Shown here: positions 26,019-33,825 of the stretch, piece after piece | Position numbering within the stretch: position 1 is the stretch's first letter | How the letters are laid out: each line of letters begins with the position of its first letter | Origin: CAZJHX01 sp964545715 | GTDB taxonomy: Bacteria > Myxococcota_A > UBA9042 > GCA-2863065 | Direction of reading: 5' to 3' | Assembly: GCA_964545715.1 (NCBI GenBank) | Contig: CAZJHX010000078.1 | Span: 1-49,262 of the forward strand | DNA length: 49,262 nt | Notes under the pieces: generated by a model | Told to the model about the DNA's origin: nothing | What the model saw: only the letters and a program-made list of their open reading frames with translations | Database searches by the model: none | Program-made: the position numbers and the translations under genes

Positions 26019-28229
26019 ATGCTCCGACCCTTTTTGTGCCTGATGCTTGCCCTGATGCCGTGCGCGTGCTCGGAAGAGGTGGGCGAGCCCGGTGTAGCGG
26101 CGGGTGTGCCGGTGGGCGAGGAGCTGCCGCAGCAGGTGAATGCGGACGCTGTGGTGCCGGTGCCGGATATCGCGCTGCCGGACGCGGGGCCGCCGGATTT
26201 GGGCGACACCGACTTCGGGACGCCGTGCGAGTCCAACGACGACTGTGAGAGCGGGTGGTGCATCGAGTCGGATGCCGGTCAGGTGTGCACGAAGACCTGT
26301 ATCGATACGTGTCCCGAGGATTGGGGCTGCAAGGGCGTGGCGAACGCCGGCGGTGACCTGACGTACATCTGCGTGCCGAAGTATCCGCGGCTGTGCTGGC
26401 CGTGCAGTGCGGACTCAGAGTGCCAGGGGACGTATGCGGAGCCCGGCGCGCGCTGCGTGGTCGCTGATAAGGGGGGCTTCTGCGGCGTCGATTGTGCGGT
26501 CAGCGACTTCTGTCCGACCGGCTATCTGTGCACCGAGGTCGAGCTGCCGGACGGCGGGACGACCAGCCAGTGCCTGCCGGAGTCTGGGGAGTGCGCGTGC
26601 TCGCCGCTGGCCATCGCGCTGAAGCTGTCGACCGACTGTCAAAACGTCAGCGCCAACGGCGAGGCCGTGTGCACGGGGTCGCGGCGGTGCGATGAAGAGG
26701 GGCTGACCAACTGTGATGCGGCCTTCCCGGCGCTGGAGGTCTGCGACGGCAAGGACAACGACTGCAACGGCAAGGTGGACGGCCCGGACAGCTCCGACTG
26801 CGTGACCTGGTACAGCGATACGGACGGGGACAACTACGGCATCGGCGTGGGCGAGTGCCTGTGCGAGGAGCCGGGGCCGGGGTTCGGTACCGAGTCGGGC
26901 GATTGCAACGATCTCAACGCCAACGTGAACCCGGGCAACCCCGAGATCTGCAACTTTGCCGATGACGACTGCGACGGCGAGACGGATGAAGACGGCTCGC
27001 TGGGCTGCTCCAAGTACTATCCCGACGCGGACGAGGACACGTTTGGGTCGGACGCCGGGGTTCACTGCGGGTGCACCGCGCCCGAGGGTGTGTGGATCAC
27101 GGACGGTGGAGACTGCAACGACAACAAGGCCGACATCAGCCCGCTGGCGCAGGAGCTGTGTGACGGCATCGACAACAACTGCGACGGCGAGGTGGACGAG
27201 GAGAACGCGCTGGGCTGCGTGGTGTACTACCTGGACAAGGACGGAGACGGCTTTGGGCAGGACGTTCAGTTCAAGTGCCTGTGCGCCTTGACGCTGGAGT
27301 ACAACGCGGAGAACGGCGGCGACTGCGACGATCTGAACGACGACGTGCATCCGCTGGCGGCCGAGGTCTGCAACGACATTGACGACAACTGCGACGGGAT
27401 TGCGGACGAGCACGGCACCATCGGGTGCGGGCTGCTGTACAAGGACGAGGACGAGGACGGCTTCGGCGATCCCAACGACAGCAAGTGCTTCTGTGCGCCC
27501 CAGGGGCCGTACACGGTAACCGACATGAACGACTGCAACGACCTGTCGGCCGCGGCGCTGCCGGGCGGCGACGAGATCTGCGACGGCCTGGACAACGACT
27601 GCGACGGGGTTGTGGACAACGCGCCGCCCGAGGCGGATTGCATCGACTGGTATGTGGACGCGGACAAGGACGGCTTCGGCTTTGGAGAGCCCAAGTGCAT
27701 GTGCTCGCCGGACGGGGACTACAAGGTGCAGCAGGGCGGGGACTGTGATGACGCCAACCCGACCGCGTTCCCGGGCGGGCAGGAGACGTGCGCGCCGGCC
27801 GATGAGAACTGCAACGGCACGATCAACGAGCCGGGCGCGCTGGGTTGCGTGTCGTTTTTCAAGGACGAGGACAACGACACCTGGGGCGTGGGCGAGAGCC
27901 AGTGCGTCTGCCAGGACGATCCGGTCTACAACGCCAGCAAGACGGGCGACTGCTACGACCAGAACCCGCAAGCCAAGCCGGGGCAGGGCGCCTGGTTCAA
28001 GACGCATCGGGGCGACGGCAGCTTTGACTACGACTGCGACGGCGCCGTGATCCGCAAGTGGATGCAGACCGGCGGCGGGTGCGGCAGCTGGCCGGGGTGC
28101 GACAAGACGATCGCGTGGAGCGGCGGCCTGCCAGAGTGTGGCGCGACGGCGGCCTGGACGTACGACTGCGACAGCAAGCTGTTCAAGTGCAAGCACGAGC
28201 AGGAGTCGCGCACGCAAGAGTGCCACTGA
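26019..28229 (+). CDS. MopE-like lipoprotein with DxDCDGxxDE repeats
   Basis: Lipoprotein of about 736 residues; the signal peptide ends in M-P-C-A-C. A Cys-rich N-terminal region (about 65-230) is followed by six full modules and one degenerate module. Each has a calcium-type loop (Y-x-D-x-D-x-D-x-F/Y-G), D-C-N/D-D, P-G/L and then E-x-C-x-x-x-D-x-D/N-C-D/N-G. This is the putative metal-binding repeat first named for MopE, a copper-binding surface protein of Methylococcus. Many Asp triplets suggest calcium binding; copper binding cannot be judged. The C-terminus has a separate W/C-rich stretch. Start ATG 26019 is set by the TATAAT seven bases upstream rather than by a ribosome site. Confidence 0.88.
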   Translation: MLRPFLCLMLALMPCACSEEVGEPGVAAGVPVGEELPQQVNADAVVPVPDIALPDAGPPDLGDTDFGTPCESNDDCESGWCIESDAGQVCTKTCIDTCPEDWGCKGVANAGGDLTYICVPKYPRLCWPCSADSECQGTYAEPGARCVVADKGGFCGVDCAVSDFCPTGYLCTEVELPDGGTTSQCLPESGECACSPLAIALKLSTDCQNVSANGEAVCTGSRRCDEEGLTNCDAAFPALEVCDGKDNDCNGKVDGPDSSDCVTWYSDTDGDNYGIGVGECLCEEPGPGFGTESGDCNDLNANVNPGNPEICNFADDDCDGETDEDGSLGCSKYYPDADEDTFGSDAGVHCGCTAPEGVWITDGGDCNDNKADISPLAQELCDGIDNNCDGEVDEENALGCVVYYLDKDGDGFGQDVQFKCLCALTLEYNAENGGDCDDLNDDVHPLAAEVCNDIDDNCDGIADEHGTIGCGLLYKDEDEDGFGDPNDSKCFCAPQGPYTVTDMNDCNDLSAAALPGGDEICDGLDNDCDGVVDNAPPEADCIDWYVDADKDGFGFGEPKCMCSPDGDYKVQQGGDCDDANPTAFPGGQETCAPADENCNGTINEPGALGCVSFFKDEDNDTWGVGESQCVCQDDPVYNASKTGDCYDQNPQAKPGQGAWFKTHRGDGSFDYDCDGAVIRKWMQTGGGCGSWPGCDKTIAWSGGLPECGATAAWTYDCDSKLFKCKHEQESRTQECH

Positions 28230-28274
28230 CCCGTTCACTTATGAAAATGGGTCCGTGCTTCGTTCACCCCGGGT

Positions 28275-29378
28275 ATGAGGGGTTTACGATGGGTGGTCGT
28301 GTGCCTCGCTTTGAACGCCGGGTGTGGAGACATCGACGGTGGGCAGGGGGAGGATTCTTTTCGGATTGCGGACGGCATCTCCGTGGTGACCGCGGATGCG
28401 TCGGGCGGCGAGCTGTCGGCGCTGGCGGATCCGGTTGCGGAGGAGCTGGCCGGGCACATCGCGCGTTGGCGTGACCTGCCGACGACGCCTCCGGGCGCGG
28501 GCCCGGTCGCGACCGAGTGGCTGACGAACTCCGACTTTGGCAAATCATGTGACGCGGACGACGACTGCGCGGACGGCCCATGCGTGGTCGGCCCCGACAA
28601 CAACGTCTGCAGCGTGTCGTGCGTTTTTGAATGTCCGGGTGGCTGGACATGCGATGAAGCGCCAGGGCCCGATCCGATGGTCTGTACGCCGCGCCCGGCT
28701 CCGGTCTGCGGACAGTGCCTGGCGGATCACGACTGTGACGGCGCGTCCGTGTGTGTTCAGGGTCGCTGCCTGTTGACGTGCATCGGTGACTCGGACGCCT
28801 GCGCGTTGGGCTTTGAGTGCGTCAGCGCAGAGACGTCGTCCGCACCGGCGGGTGTCGACGTCTGTACGCCTGAGGATGGTGGCCCGTGCTGCGGTACGAG
28901 CACGCTGGGCGAGACGACCGGCTGCGCCAACCACAGCGAGCACGGCAGCTGTTACGGCGTGTCCGTATGTGAGTGGGACGGCTGGACGCACTGCTCCGCT
29001 CCGATTCCATCGAGCGGCGCTGGGTCCGGGTGTGGCGATGAGCCCGAGGGCGAGCCGGAGCCCGCGCCGGAGCCCGCGCCCGAGCCCGAGCCCGCGCCCG
29101 AGCCCGAGCCCGAGCCCGAGCCTGAGCCTGAGCCGAAGGCTGAGCCCGAGCCTGAGGACAAGCCTGAAAAGGGCGACAAGCCGGGGAAGGGTGGCAAACC
29201 CGGCAAGGGCGACGAGTCCAGCGAGTCAGACAGCGACGATGACTCTTCTGCGTCCGACGACTCTTCGTCCGCGTCGTCCTCCGATGACGACTCTTCGTCC
29301 TCTTCCGAAGATGACGATGAAGCTTCTTCCTCCGACGACGACTCTTCTTCGTCCTCCTCGGACAGCGATTCCGACTAA
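28275..29378 (+). CDS. Cys-rich lipoprotein with long acidic Ser/Asp tail
   Basis: Lipoprotein of 367 residues with lipobox L-N-A-G-C. A Cys-rich domain (about 90-255) resembles the N-terminal Cys region of the preceding MopE-like protein, sharing S-D/N-F-G-K/T-S/P-C, C-x-x-x-C-x-x-x-C-P-x-x-W and C-x-x-C-x-x-D-x-D/E-C. It is followed by a Glu-Pro-Ala repeat tract, a Lys-Gly-Pro-rich stretch (about 295-315) and a terminal run of about 50 residues that is almost only Ser, Asp and Glu. The highly acidic tail could bind calcium or keep the protein extended. The start ATG 28275 has no ribosome site. The gene is 45 bases downstream of the MopE-like gene and probably related to it in function. Confidence 0.8.
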   Translation: MRGLRWVVVCLALNAGCGDIDGGQGEDSFRIADGISVVTADASGGELSALADPVAEELAGHIARWRDLPTTPPGAGPVATEWLTNSDFGKSCDADDDCADGPCVVGPDNNVCSVSCVFECPGGWTCDEAPGPDPMVCTPRPAPVCGQCLADHDCDGASVCVQGRCLLTCIGDSDACALGFECVSAETSSAPAGVDVCTPEDGGPCCGTSTLGETTGCANHSEHGSCYGVSVCEWDGWTHCSAPIPSSGAGSGCGDEPEGEPEPAPEPAPEPEPAPEPEPEPEPEPEPKAEPEPEDKPEKGDKPGKGGKPGKGDESSESDSDDDSSASDDSSSASSSDDDSSSSSEDDDEASSSDDDSSSSSSDSDSD

Positions 29379-29461
29379 GCCAATCAGGAGCCTGTAGACG
29401 CCGTTTTCGGGGAAGCGGCCGTCTGATATCATCCACGCCACACGATGAGAGGCTGGCGCTC

Positions 29462-31420
29462 ATGCACGGGATAAAACGACGTTTCTGGGTGAACTGCGCC
29501 CTGGTCCTCGCCCTGTCGGCACCCGCCGTTGTCGCGGCGGAGACCGTGGACGTCAAGTCGTGGCTGGGCCGCACCGGCGTCAGGCTGGTGGCTGTTGAGT
29601 TCTACGCCACGTGGTGCAAGCCGTGCATGGAGGCGATCCCCCGCTGGAAGGCCCTGCACGAGAAGTACCGGGATCAGGGCCTGCGGCTGATCGTAGTGAA
29701 CACGCAAGACCCCGAGGCCGGATGCCGGTCGCTTGCCTGGCAGCCGGACAAAGTGGTCTGTGACTACGACGGCGCCATCGATGCCCGCTTCGGCGTGGGC
29801 GGCAAGCTGCCGTCAGCCTTCTTGTGGTCGTGGCAGGGCAAGCTGCTGGTCAAAGCCGGGCACGTTCCGGAGGTCGGCGCCAAGATCGCGCAGTATCTAA
29901 GGACCAGTCCCCGCGTGGCGGTGGAGGCCAGGGGCATCAAGGGCAAGACGGACGCGGCTTTACAAGCGCTGGTGCAAAGCCGGTTGACGATGCGCGACAA
30001 GCTGACAGTGGTGCTGTCGGAAAAGGAGCGTGAGGCGTTGCGAGTCCTACGCCGCCAGTCACGCGCGGCCGGCCGAGACGACAGCCAGCAGTGCGAGCTG
30101 GGCGTCGAGGTCTCGGCCAACTCGCTGCTGCTGGCCCGCTTGAAGCGCACGGGTGGCAACACACGCCTGTTCTTGAGTCTGCAATCGGTCGAGCGGGGGT
30201 GTCTGTCCGCATCGGCGAGCGTGCTGTGGCGCCCGACCCGACACCAGGCGGTGGTGGGCGAAGCCGTGGACGCGCTGCTCGCGCGGCTGACCGGCGCACT
30301 ACAGCGCCCCGTCTCGACGGTCCCGGTGGCAGCACCGAGAGAGACAAAGCTTGGAGCCGGCGCGGGTGACTGGCGAGCCGGCGGCGCCGCCACTGGGGCG
30401 GTCGTAGCGTTCAAATCCACACCAGCAGGCGCCCTGGTGATGGTGGACGGCAAGCCGGTCTGCCAGAAGACGCCGTGCTCCAAGACATTGAGCCAGGGGC
30501 CTCACCGCGTCGAGATGGCGCTGCAGCAGTATCTCCCGCGCAAGGAGACGATCAACCTGAAGGGCGAAGCGGCGGTAGAGTGGACGCTGGAGCCCAACTT
30601 CGGCTGGCTGGCGGTCACCTCCGATCCACCGGGGCTGGAGGTGCACATCGACAACCAGGTTGCGGGTCGCACCCCCCTGGCCGCGCGACGACTGGATGCA
30701 GGCGCGCACGACGTGCTGGTGGTGGACCCGTGCCGCTACGACGCGGGCGAGCGCGTGGTGCTGCAGCGCGGAAAGCGGCGCACGTTAACGTTGACCTCCA
30801 AGTTCAAACCGGCCGGGTTGCGGGTCACCGCCCGCGATGACCGGGGCAACGACCTGGCGGCCGATATCCTTGTCGATGGCGCACGCGTCGGTCGCGCGCC
30901 GGGCATATTCACCATCCCGATGTGCTCCAAGCACATCGAAGTGCGGCACGCCGAGCTGGGCAGCTTCAAGGCAAAGCTGACGCTGCAGGAGAAGGTCACC
31001 AGCGACGTGAATGCGCGCTTCCGCAACCCCTCGGGTGGCGTGGCCGTACCGGTGCGTGCATCCGACACCGCTCAGCCGGTGGTCATCTCCGGTGGTGGTG
31101 GCGGACGGGCGCTGCTGTGGACCGGGGTCACGGCGGCCGTGGTGGGTGCCGGCCTGGCCATTACGGGTCATGTGCTCCGAGCCGACATCTTGGACGGAAA
31201 GTCAGAGGACGGCGCGCTCTCTCAGCGGGACGCGATGCCGATGGAGGAGCGCGCGAATGGCTTGCTTATCGGCGGATACAGCGTGCTGGGAGCCGGCGTC
31301 ATCTCGGCTCTGGTATCGCTGGCGCTGCCGTCCGGCGCTCCGGCCTTATCCATTGGTCCAGTGCCGCATCCCAACCAAGCGGCGGGCGGTTGGTTTGTCG
31401 CCCTGGACGGCGGCTTTTGA
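29462..31420 (+). CDS. Thioredoxin-PEGA protein A (TlpA-like)
   Basis: Exported 652-residue protein, first of four paralogs in the window. A signal peptide (about 1-26) is followed by a TlpA-like thioredoxin domain with W-C52-K-P-C55 and cis-Pro P117. An extra Cys pair, C88 and C100, sits in an insert with W-Q-P-D. Residues about 170-290 resemble a TolB/FlgO-like domain and contain another Cys pair. Three PEGA-like domains follow (about 315-520), each with its own Cys. Two hydrophobic segments lie near the C-terminus. It probably handles disulfides in the periplasm while its PEGA part binds the envelope; PEGA function is poorly known. GAGAGG precedes ATG 29462 by nine bases. The SUMF1 gene starts in its stop codon. 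Confidence 0.85.
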   Translation: MHGIKRRFWVNCALVLALSAPAVVAAETVDVKSWLGRTGVRLVAVEFYATWCKPCMEAIPRWKALHEKYRDQGLRLIVVNTQDPEAGCRSLAWQPDKVVCDYDGAIDARFGVGGKLPSAFLWSWQGKLLVKAGHVPEVGAKIAQYLRTSPRVAVEARGIKGKTDAALQALVQSRLTMRDKLTVVLSEKEREALRVLRRQSRAAGRDDSQQCELGVEVSANSLLLARLKRTGGNTRLFLSLQSVERGCLSASASVLWRPTRHQAVVGEAVDALLARLTGALQRPVSTVPVAAPRETKLGAGAGDWRAGGAATGAVVAFKSTPAGALVMVDGKPVCQKTPCSKTLSQGPHRVEMALQQYLPRKETINLKGEAAVEWTLEPNFGWLAVTSDPPGLEVHIDNQVAGRTPLAARRLDAGAHDVLVVDPCRYDAGERVVLQRGKRRTLTLTSKFKPAGLRVTARDDRGNDLAADILVDGARVGRAPGIFTIPMCSKHIEVRHAELGSFKAKLTLQEKVTSDVNARFRNPSGGVAVPVRASDTAQPVVISGGGGGRALLWTGVTAAVVGAGLAITGHVLRADILDGKSEDGALSQRDAMPMEERANGLLIGGYSVLGAGVISALVSLALPSGAPALSIGPVPHPNQAAGGWFVALDGGF

Positions 31421-32346
31421 TGCGCGCGCTCGCGGGGGTGGTGATGCTGGGGCTGGCGGGTGTTGGTTGCACCACGGCGCTGACCGAGGAGGGCTTCCCC
31501 TGTGCCGAAGAGCGCCCGTGCGCCGTCGGTTTTTTCTGTTATGACGGGCTCTGCCGCGTGGGGGCGGACGTCCCTGCGGCGGACGTCCCTGCGGCGGACT
31601 TTGCGCTGATTGCGGCTGGGAGCTTCCAGATGGGATCGCCGGCGTCTGATACCGAGGCTGACTCGGATGAAAAGCCGCCACACGGTGTCACCCTCAGTCG
31701 CTCGTTCCACCTGCAAACCACCGAGGTGACGCAGGGCCAGTGGCAGGCGCTGATGGGCGGCTCCCCGGCGTCTTTCGTCGGCTGTGGGTCGGAATGCCCC
31801 GTGGAACAGGTGACCTGGTGGTCCGCGTTGGCGTATTGCAACGCCCTGTCACAGCAAGCCGGCCTGCCCGAGTGTTATGCCCTGCAGGGCTGCACGGGCA
31901 ATGGGGCCGATGGCGCCCTGGATTGCTCCAGCCTGACCTTTGAGGGGCTGGACTGCCCGGGCTACCGCCTGCCCACTGAAGCCGAGTGGGAGTACGCTGC
32001 CCGGGCTGGAAGCACTGTGCCGCGCTACGGGGCGCTCGACGACATTGCCTGGTACGACGGCAACAGCGGTGACACGACTCACGCCGTCGCGCAGAAGCAG
32101 GCCAACGCCTGGGGACTTTACGACATGCTGGGCAATGTCTGGGAGTGGACGGGCGATTGGTACGGCAGCTACTCGACAGATTCGGTGACCGACCCAACCG
32201 GCCCCCCGGGGGGCTCCTACCGGGTCGATCGCGGCGGCAGCTGGAGCAGCACCGGCCGCTACGTCCGTTCGGCGAATCGCAACAACTACTCGCCGGGCCT
32301 CCGCGGCAACTACCTGGGCTTCCGCCCTGCCAGGTCGATCCCCTGA
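31420..32346 (+). CDS. SUMF1-type (FGE-like) lipoprotein
   Basis: Lipoprotein of 308 residues. The signal peptide ends G-V-G-C, then comes a small Cys module (C-A-E-E-R-P-C and C-Y-D-G-L-C) and a short repeat V-P-A-A-D. The main domain is a formylglycine-generating-enzyme-like fold: G-S-F-Q-M-G-S, T-E-V-T-Q-G-Q-W, R-L-P-T-E-A-E-W-E-Y-A-A-R, G-N-V-W-E-W-T-G-D, R-G-G-S-W, and G-F-R-P-A at the end. The catalytic Cys residues of true FGE are missing after R-G-G-S, so sulfatase activation is unlikely; a binding or other oxidative role is possible. ATG 31420 overlaps the stop of the thioredoxin-PEGA gene by one base, so it is co-translated with it. Confidence 0.88.
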   Translation: MRALAGVVMLGLAGVGCTTALTEEGFPCAEERPCAVGFFCYDGLCRVGADVPAADVPAADFALIAAGSFQMGSPASDTEADSDEKPPHGVTLSRSFHLQTTEVTQGQWQALMGGSPASFVGCGSECPVEQVTWWSALAYCNALSQQAGLPECYALQGCTGNGADGALDCSSLTFEGLDCPGYRLPTEAEWEYAARAGSTVPRYGALDDIAWYDGNSGDTTHAVAQKQANAWGLYDMLGNVWEWTGDWYGSYSTDSVTDPTGPPGGSYRVDRGGSWSSTGRYVRSANRNNYSPGLRGNYLGFRPARSIP

Positions 32347-32370
32347 CCCTTGTCCCCTTGATCCCTTGTC
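32333..32370 (+). repeat. Direct repeat copy 1 with CCTTGTC units
   Basis: This 38-base stretch covers the last codons and stop of the SUMF1 gene and continues into a run of CCTTGTC-like units. It matches 32765-32801 at about 34 of 38 positions with one gap. Confidence 0.75.
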
Positions 32371-32469
32371 TTGTGTTGAGCCGCAGCGCGCGGAGGGGCG
32401 AGCGGGTCCGCGAGCGCAGCCGCGTGTCCCAAGCGAGTCCCGTAGCGAAGCGGAGGCCTGGTTTGGGGT

Positions 32470-32505
32470 CCAGGGGGGAGTCTCCCCCTGGTCGCCGAAG
32501 GCGAC
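32470..32505. other. Two adjacent strong hairpins in intergenic DNA
   Basis: CCAGGGGG (32470-32477) pairs with CCCCCTGG (32484-32491), and GTCGCC (32491-32496) pairs with GGCGAC (32500-32505) around GAA. They lie in the stretch 32371-32633, which has no gene and is GC-rich and repetitive. It could be a palindromic interspersed repeat, a structured RNA or a terminator for the convergent genes. Confidence 0.5.
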
Positions 32506-32639
32506 GATCGCGAGTTTTGGTTGTGCGACGAAGTCCCGCGCTTGGCCCGATCGCCCGCGCCCCCGATGTCGCCCTGGCCATAATCGCCGCAGTCGTGCTC
32601 TTGTATCAGGCCGCGTAGCCCGACAATCGGCCGCGGCCT

Positions 32640-32778
32640 GTAACAACCGGTGGCTGCTACCATCCTCAAGCTGCCACCGCGCGGACAGGCGCTCAGGTCG
32701 ACGAACGCCACACGGTGTATCAGCGCGGGTTGGCCAGGTGTCGTTCAGGCGGCCCGCAGCGCCCGGTCGGTCCCCTGA
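32640..32778 (+). pseudogene. Degenerate 3' remnant of a second SUMF1 gene
   Basis: Translated in shifting frames, this stretch resembles the C-terminus of the SUMF1 protein. Frame 1 reads V-T-T-G-G-C-Y-H-P, like V-D-R-G-G-S-W-S-S. After a shift it reads R-S-G-R-R and S-F-R-R-P-A, like R-S-A-N-R and G-F-R-P-A. A third frame ends A-R-S-V-P-stop, like A-R-S-I-P-stop. At least two frameshifts separate the parts. Its end is the second copy of the direct repeat, as expected if a tandem SUMF1 gene decayed here. The match is by eye and short. Confidence 0.45.
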
Positions 32779-32801
32779 CCTTTGTCCCTTGGTCCCTTGT
32801 C
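32765..32801 (+). repeat. Direct repeat copy 2 with CCTTGTC units
   Basis: Partner of 32333-32370. It includes GGTCGGTCCCCTGACC followed by TTTGTCCC and CCTTGTC units. The two copies bracket about 390 bases of non-coding DNA. Confidence 0.75.
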
Positions 32802-32818
32802 CGGCGCCGCGGCCCGAC

Positions 32819-33814
32819 CTACCGCGTGCGCCGGTCAAGCTCGCGGAACAGTTCGTCGCCGTCCCGCTTGAGACGCTCGCGAAAACTCCGCAGGATCGCA
32901 GCTTGTTTGTACGGGCGTGTGGCGCTGATTCGGCGCCACTTGCGCCGCTCGGCGGTGGGGCGCTGAACGGCGATCTGTGGTGGCGGCGTCTTCGGCGTCG
33001 CGGGCCTGGCCGCTGGTGCGGCACGCGGGGGGGGCGGCGCCTCGGCGACCGTCGCCGCAGCGGTCGGGCGCTTGTCCGCGGCATAGGCCAACGGCGAGCC
33101 CACGCGGGTCAGCCAGCCCGAGACGGTGGCCGACTGAAGCGCGTAGTTGATGCTGGTGATCGGGAGGCCGTTTGGGTTGACCCGATATATCTGGGTGTTG
33201 ACGCCGATCATATGCGCGGACATGTTCAGCAGCGGACCGCCGGAGTTGCCGGGGTTGAGCCCGGCGTCGGTCTGGTACGCGTGCTTGCCTGCGATACCGC
33301 CCATGTTCTTGCGGCGCGCACCGATGGCGCCCGCGGTCAACGTCCAGAGGCCGCCGCCCTGCGGGTGGCCGATCGCTACGACCTCCTGGCCGATCTCCAC
33401 GGTGTCGGGTCCAGCCATTTGGAGGGTCGGAAGTCCGGTGCGGTCGATCTTGAGCAGCGCCAGATCGAGTTTGCGATCGAGCTTTAGTACCCGCGCGCGC
33501 AGCCGGTGTTTCAGGTCTTCGCGATGATCGCCGGTGACGCGCTCCGGGCGCAGGTGCACGATGAGGTAATTGTATGCGCGCTTGGCCTTGTCGTTGTACA
33601 CGACATGCGCGTTCGTCACGATGAGCCCGTCGGCCCTGACGATGGATCCCGTACCCGTGGCGGCGCCGCGTCCATCGTCGGTGGCAAGCACAAACACGAC
33701 AGCCGGGGACGCGGTCTTGTACACGGCCTGGGGAGACTGCGCGGCAGTCTGTCCGGACACCAGCGACCCGACGCAAAGCAGAGTGATGATCATACCCGGA
33801 CGGTAAGCGACCAT
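32819..33814 (-). CDS. Trypsin-like serine protease (S1C/HtrA-type)
   Basis: Exported protease of about 331 residues. The catalytic triad is complete: H70 in V-T-N-A-H-V, D117 in L-D-L-A-L-L, and S191 in G-N-S-G-G-P. It has no PDZ domain. Instead the C-terminus is a Pro/Ala-rich linker followed by a basic, charged tail. The start is uncertain. ATG 33814 gives a signal peptide with a positive charge before the hydrophobic core; ATG 33793 would remove that charge. The upstream Sel1 gene ends 11 bases away on the same strand, so the two likely form an operon. It could cleave envelope proteins of the surrounding locus, but substrates are unknown. Its paralog at 37879 has lost the active site. Confidence 0.87.
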   Translation of the reverse strand: MVAYRPGMIITLLCVGSLVSGQTAAQSPQAVYKTASPAVVFVLATDDGRGAATGTGSIVRADGLIVTNAHVVYNDKAKRAYNYLIVHLRPERVTGDHREDLKHRLRARVLKLDRKLDLALLKIDRTGLPTLQMAGPDTVEIGQEVVAIGHPQGGGLWTLTAGAIGARRKNMGGIAGKHAYQTDAGLNPGNSGGPLLNMSAHMIGVNTQIYRVNPNGLPITSINYALQSATVSGWLTRVGSPLAYAADKRPTAAATVAEAPPPPRAAPAARPATPKTPPPQIAVQRPTAERRKWRRISATRPYKQAAILRSFRERLKRDGDELFRELDRRTR

Positions 33815-33825
33815 CCCCCGGCTGG

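Noticed and set aside
29040..29370. Low-complexity GAGCCC and Ser/Asp codon tracts as a non-coding satellite
   Set aside because: The frame is intact throughout, and the tract encodes an acidic linker and tail typical of lipoproteins of this lineage.
32366..33487. Plus-strand frame crossing the intergenic repeat region
   Set aside because: It covers non-coding hairpins and is then antisense to the active protease gene; no start signal or domain is present.
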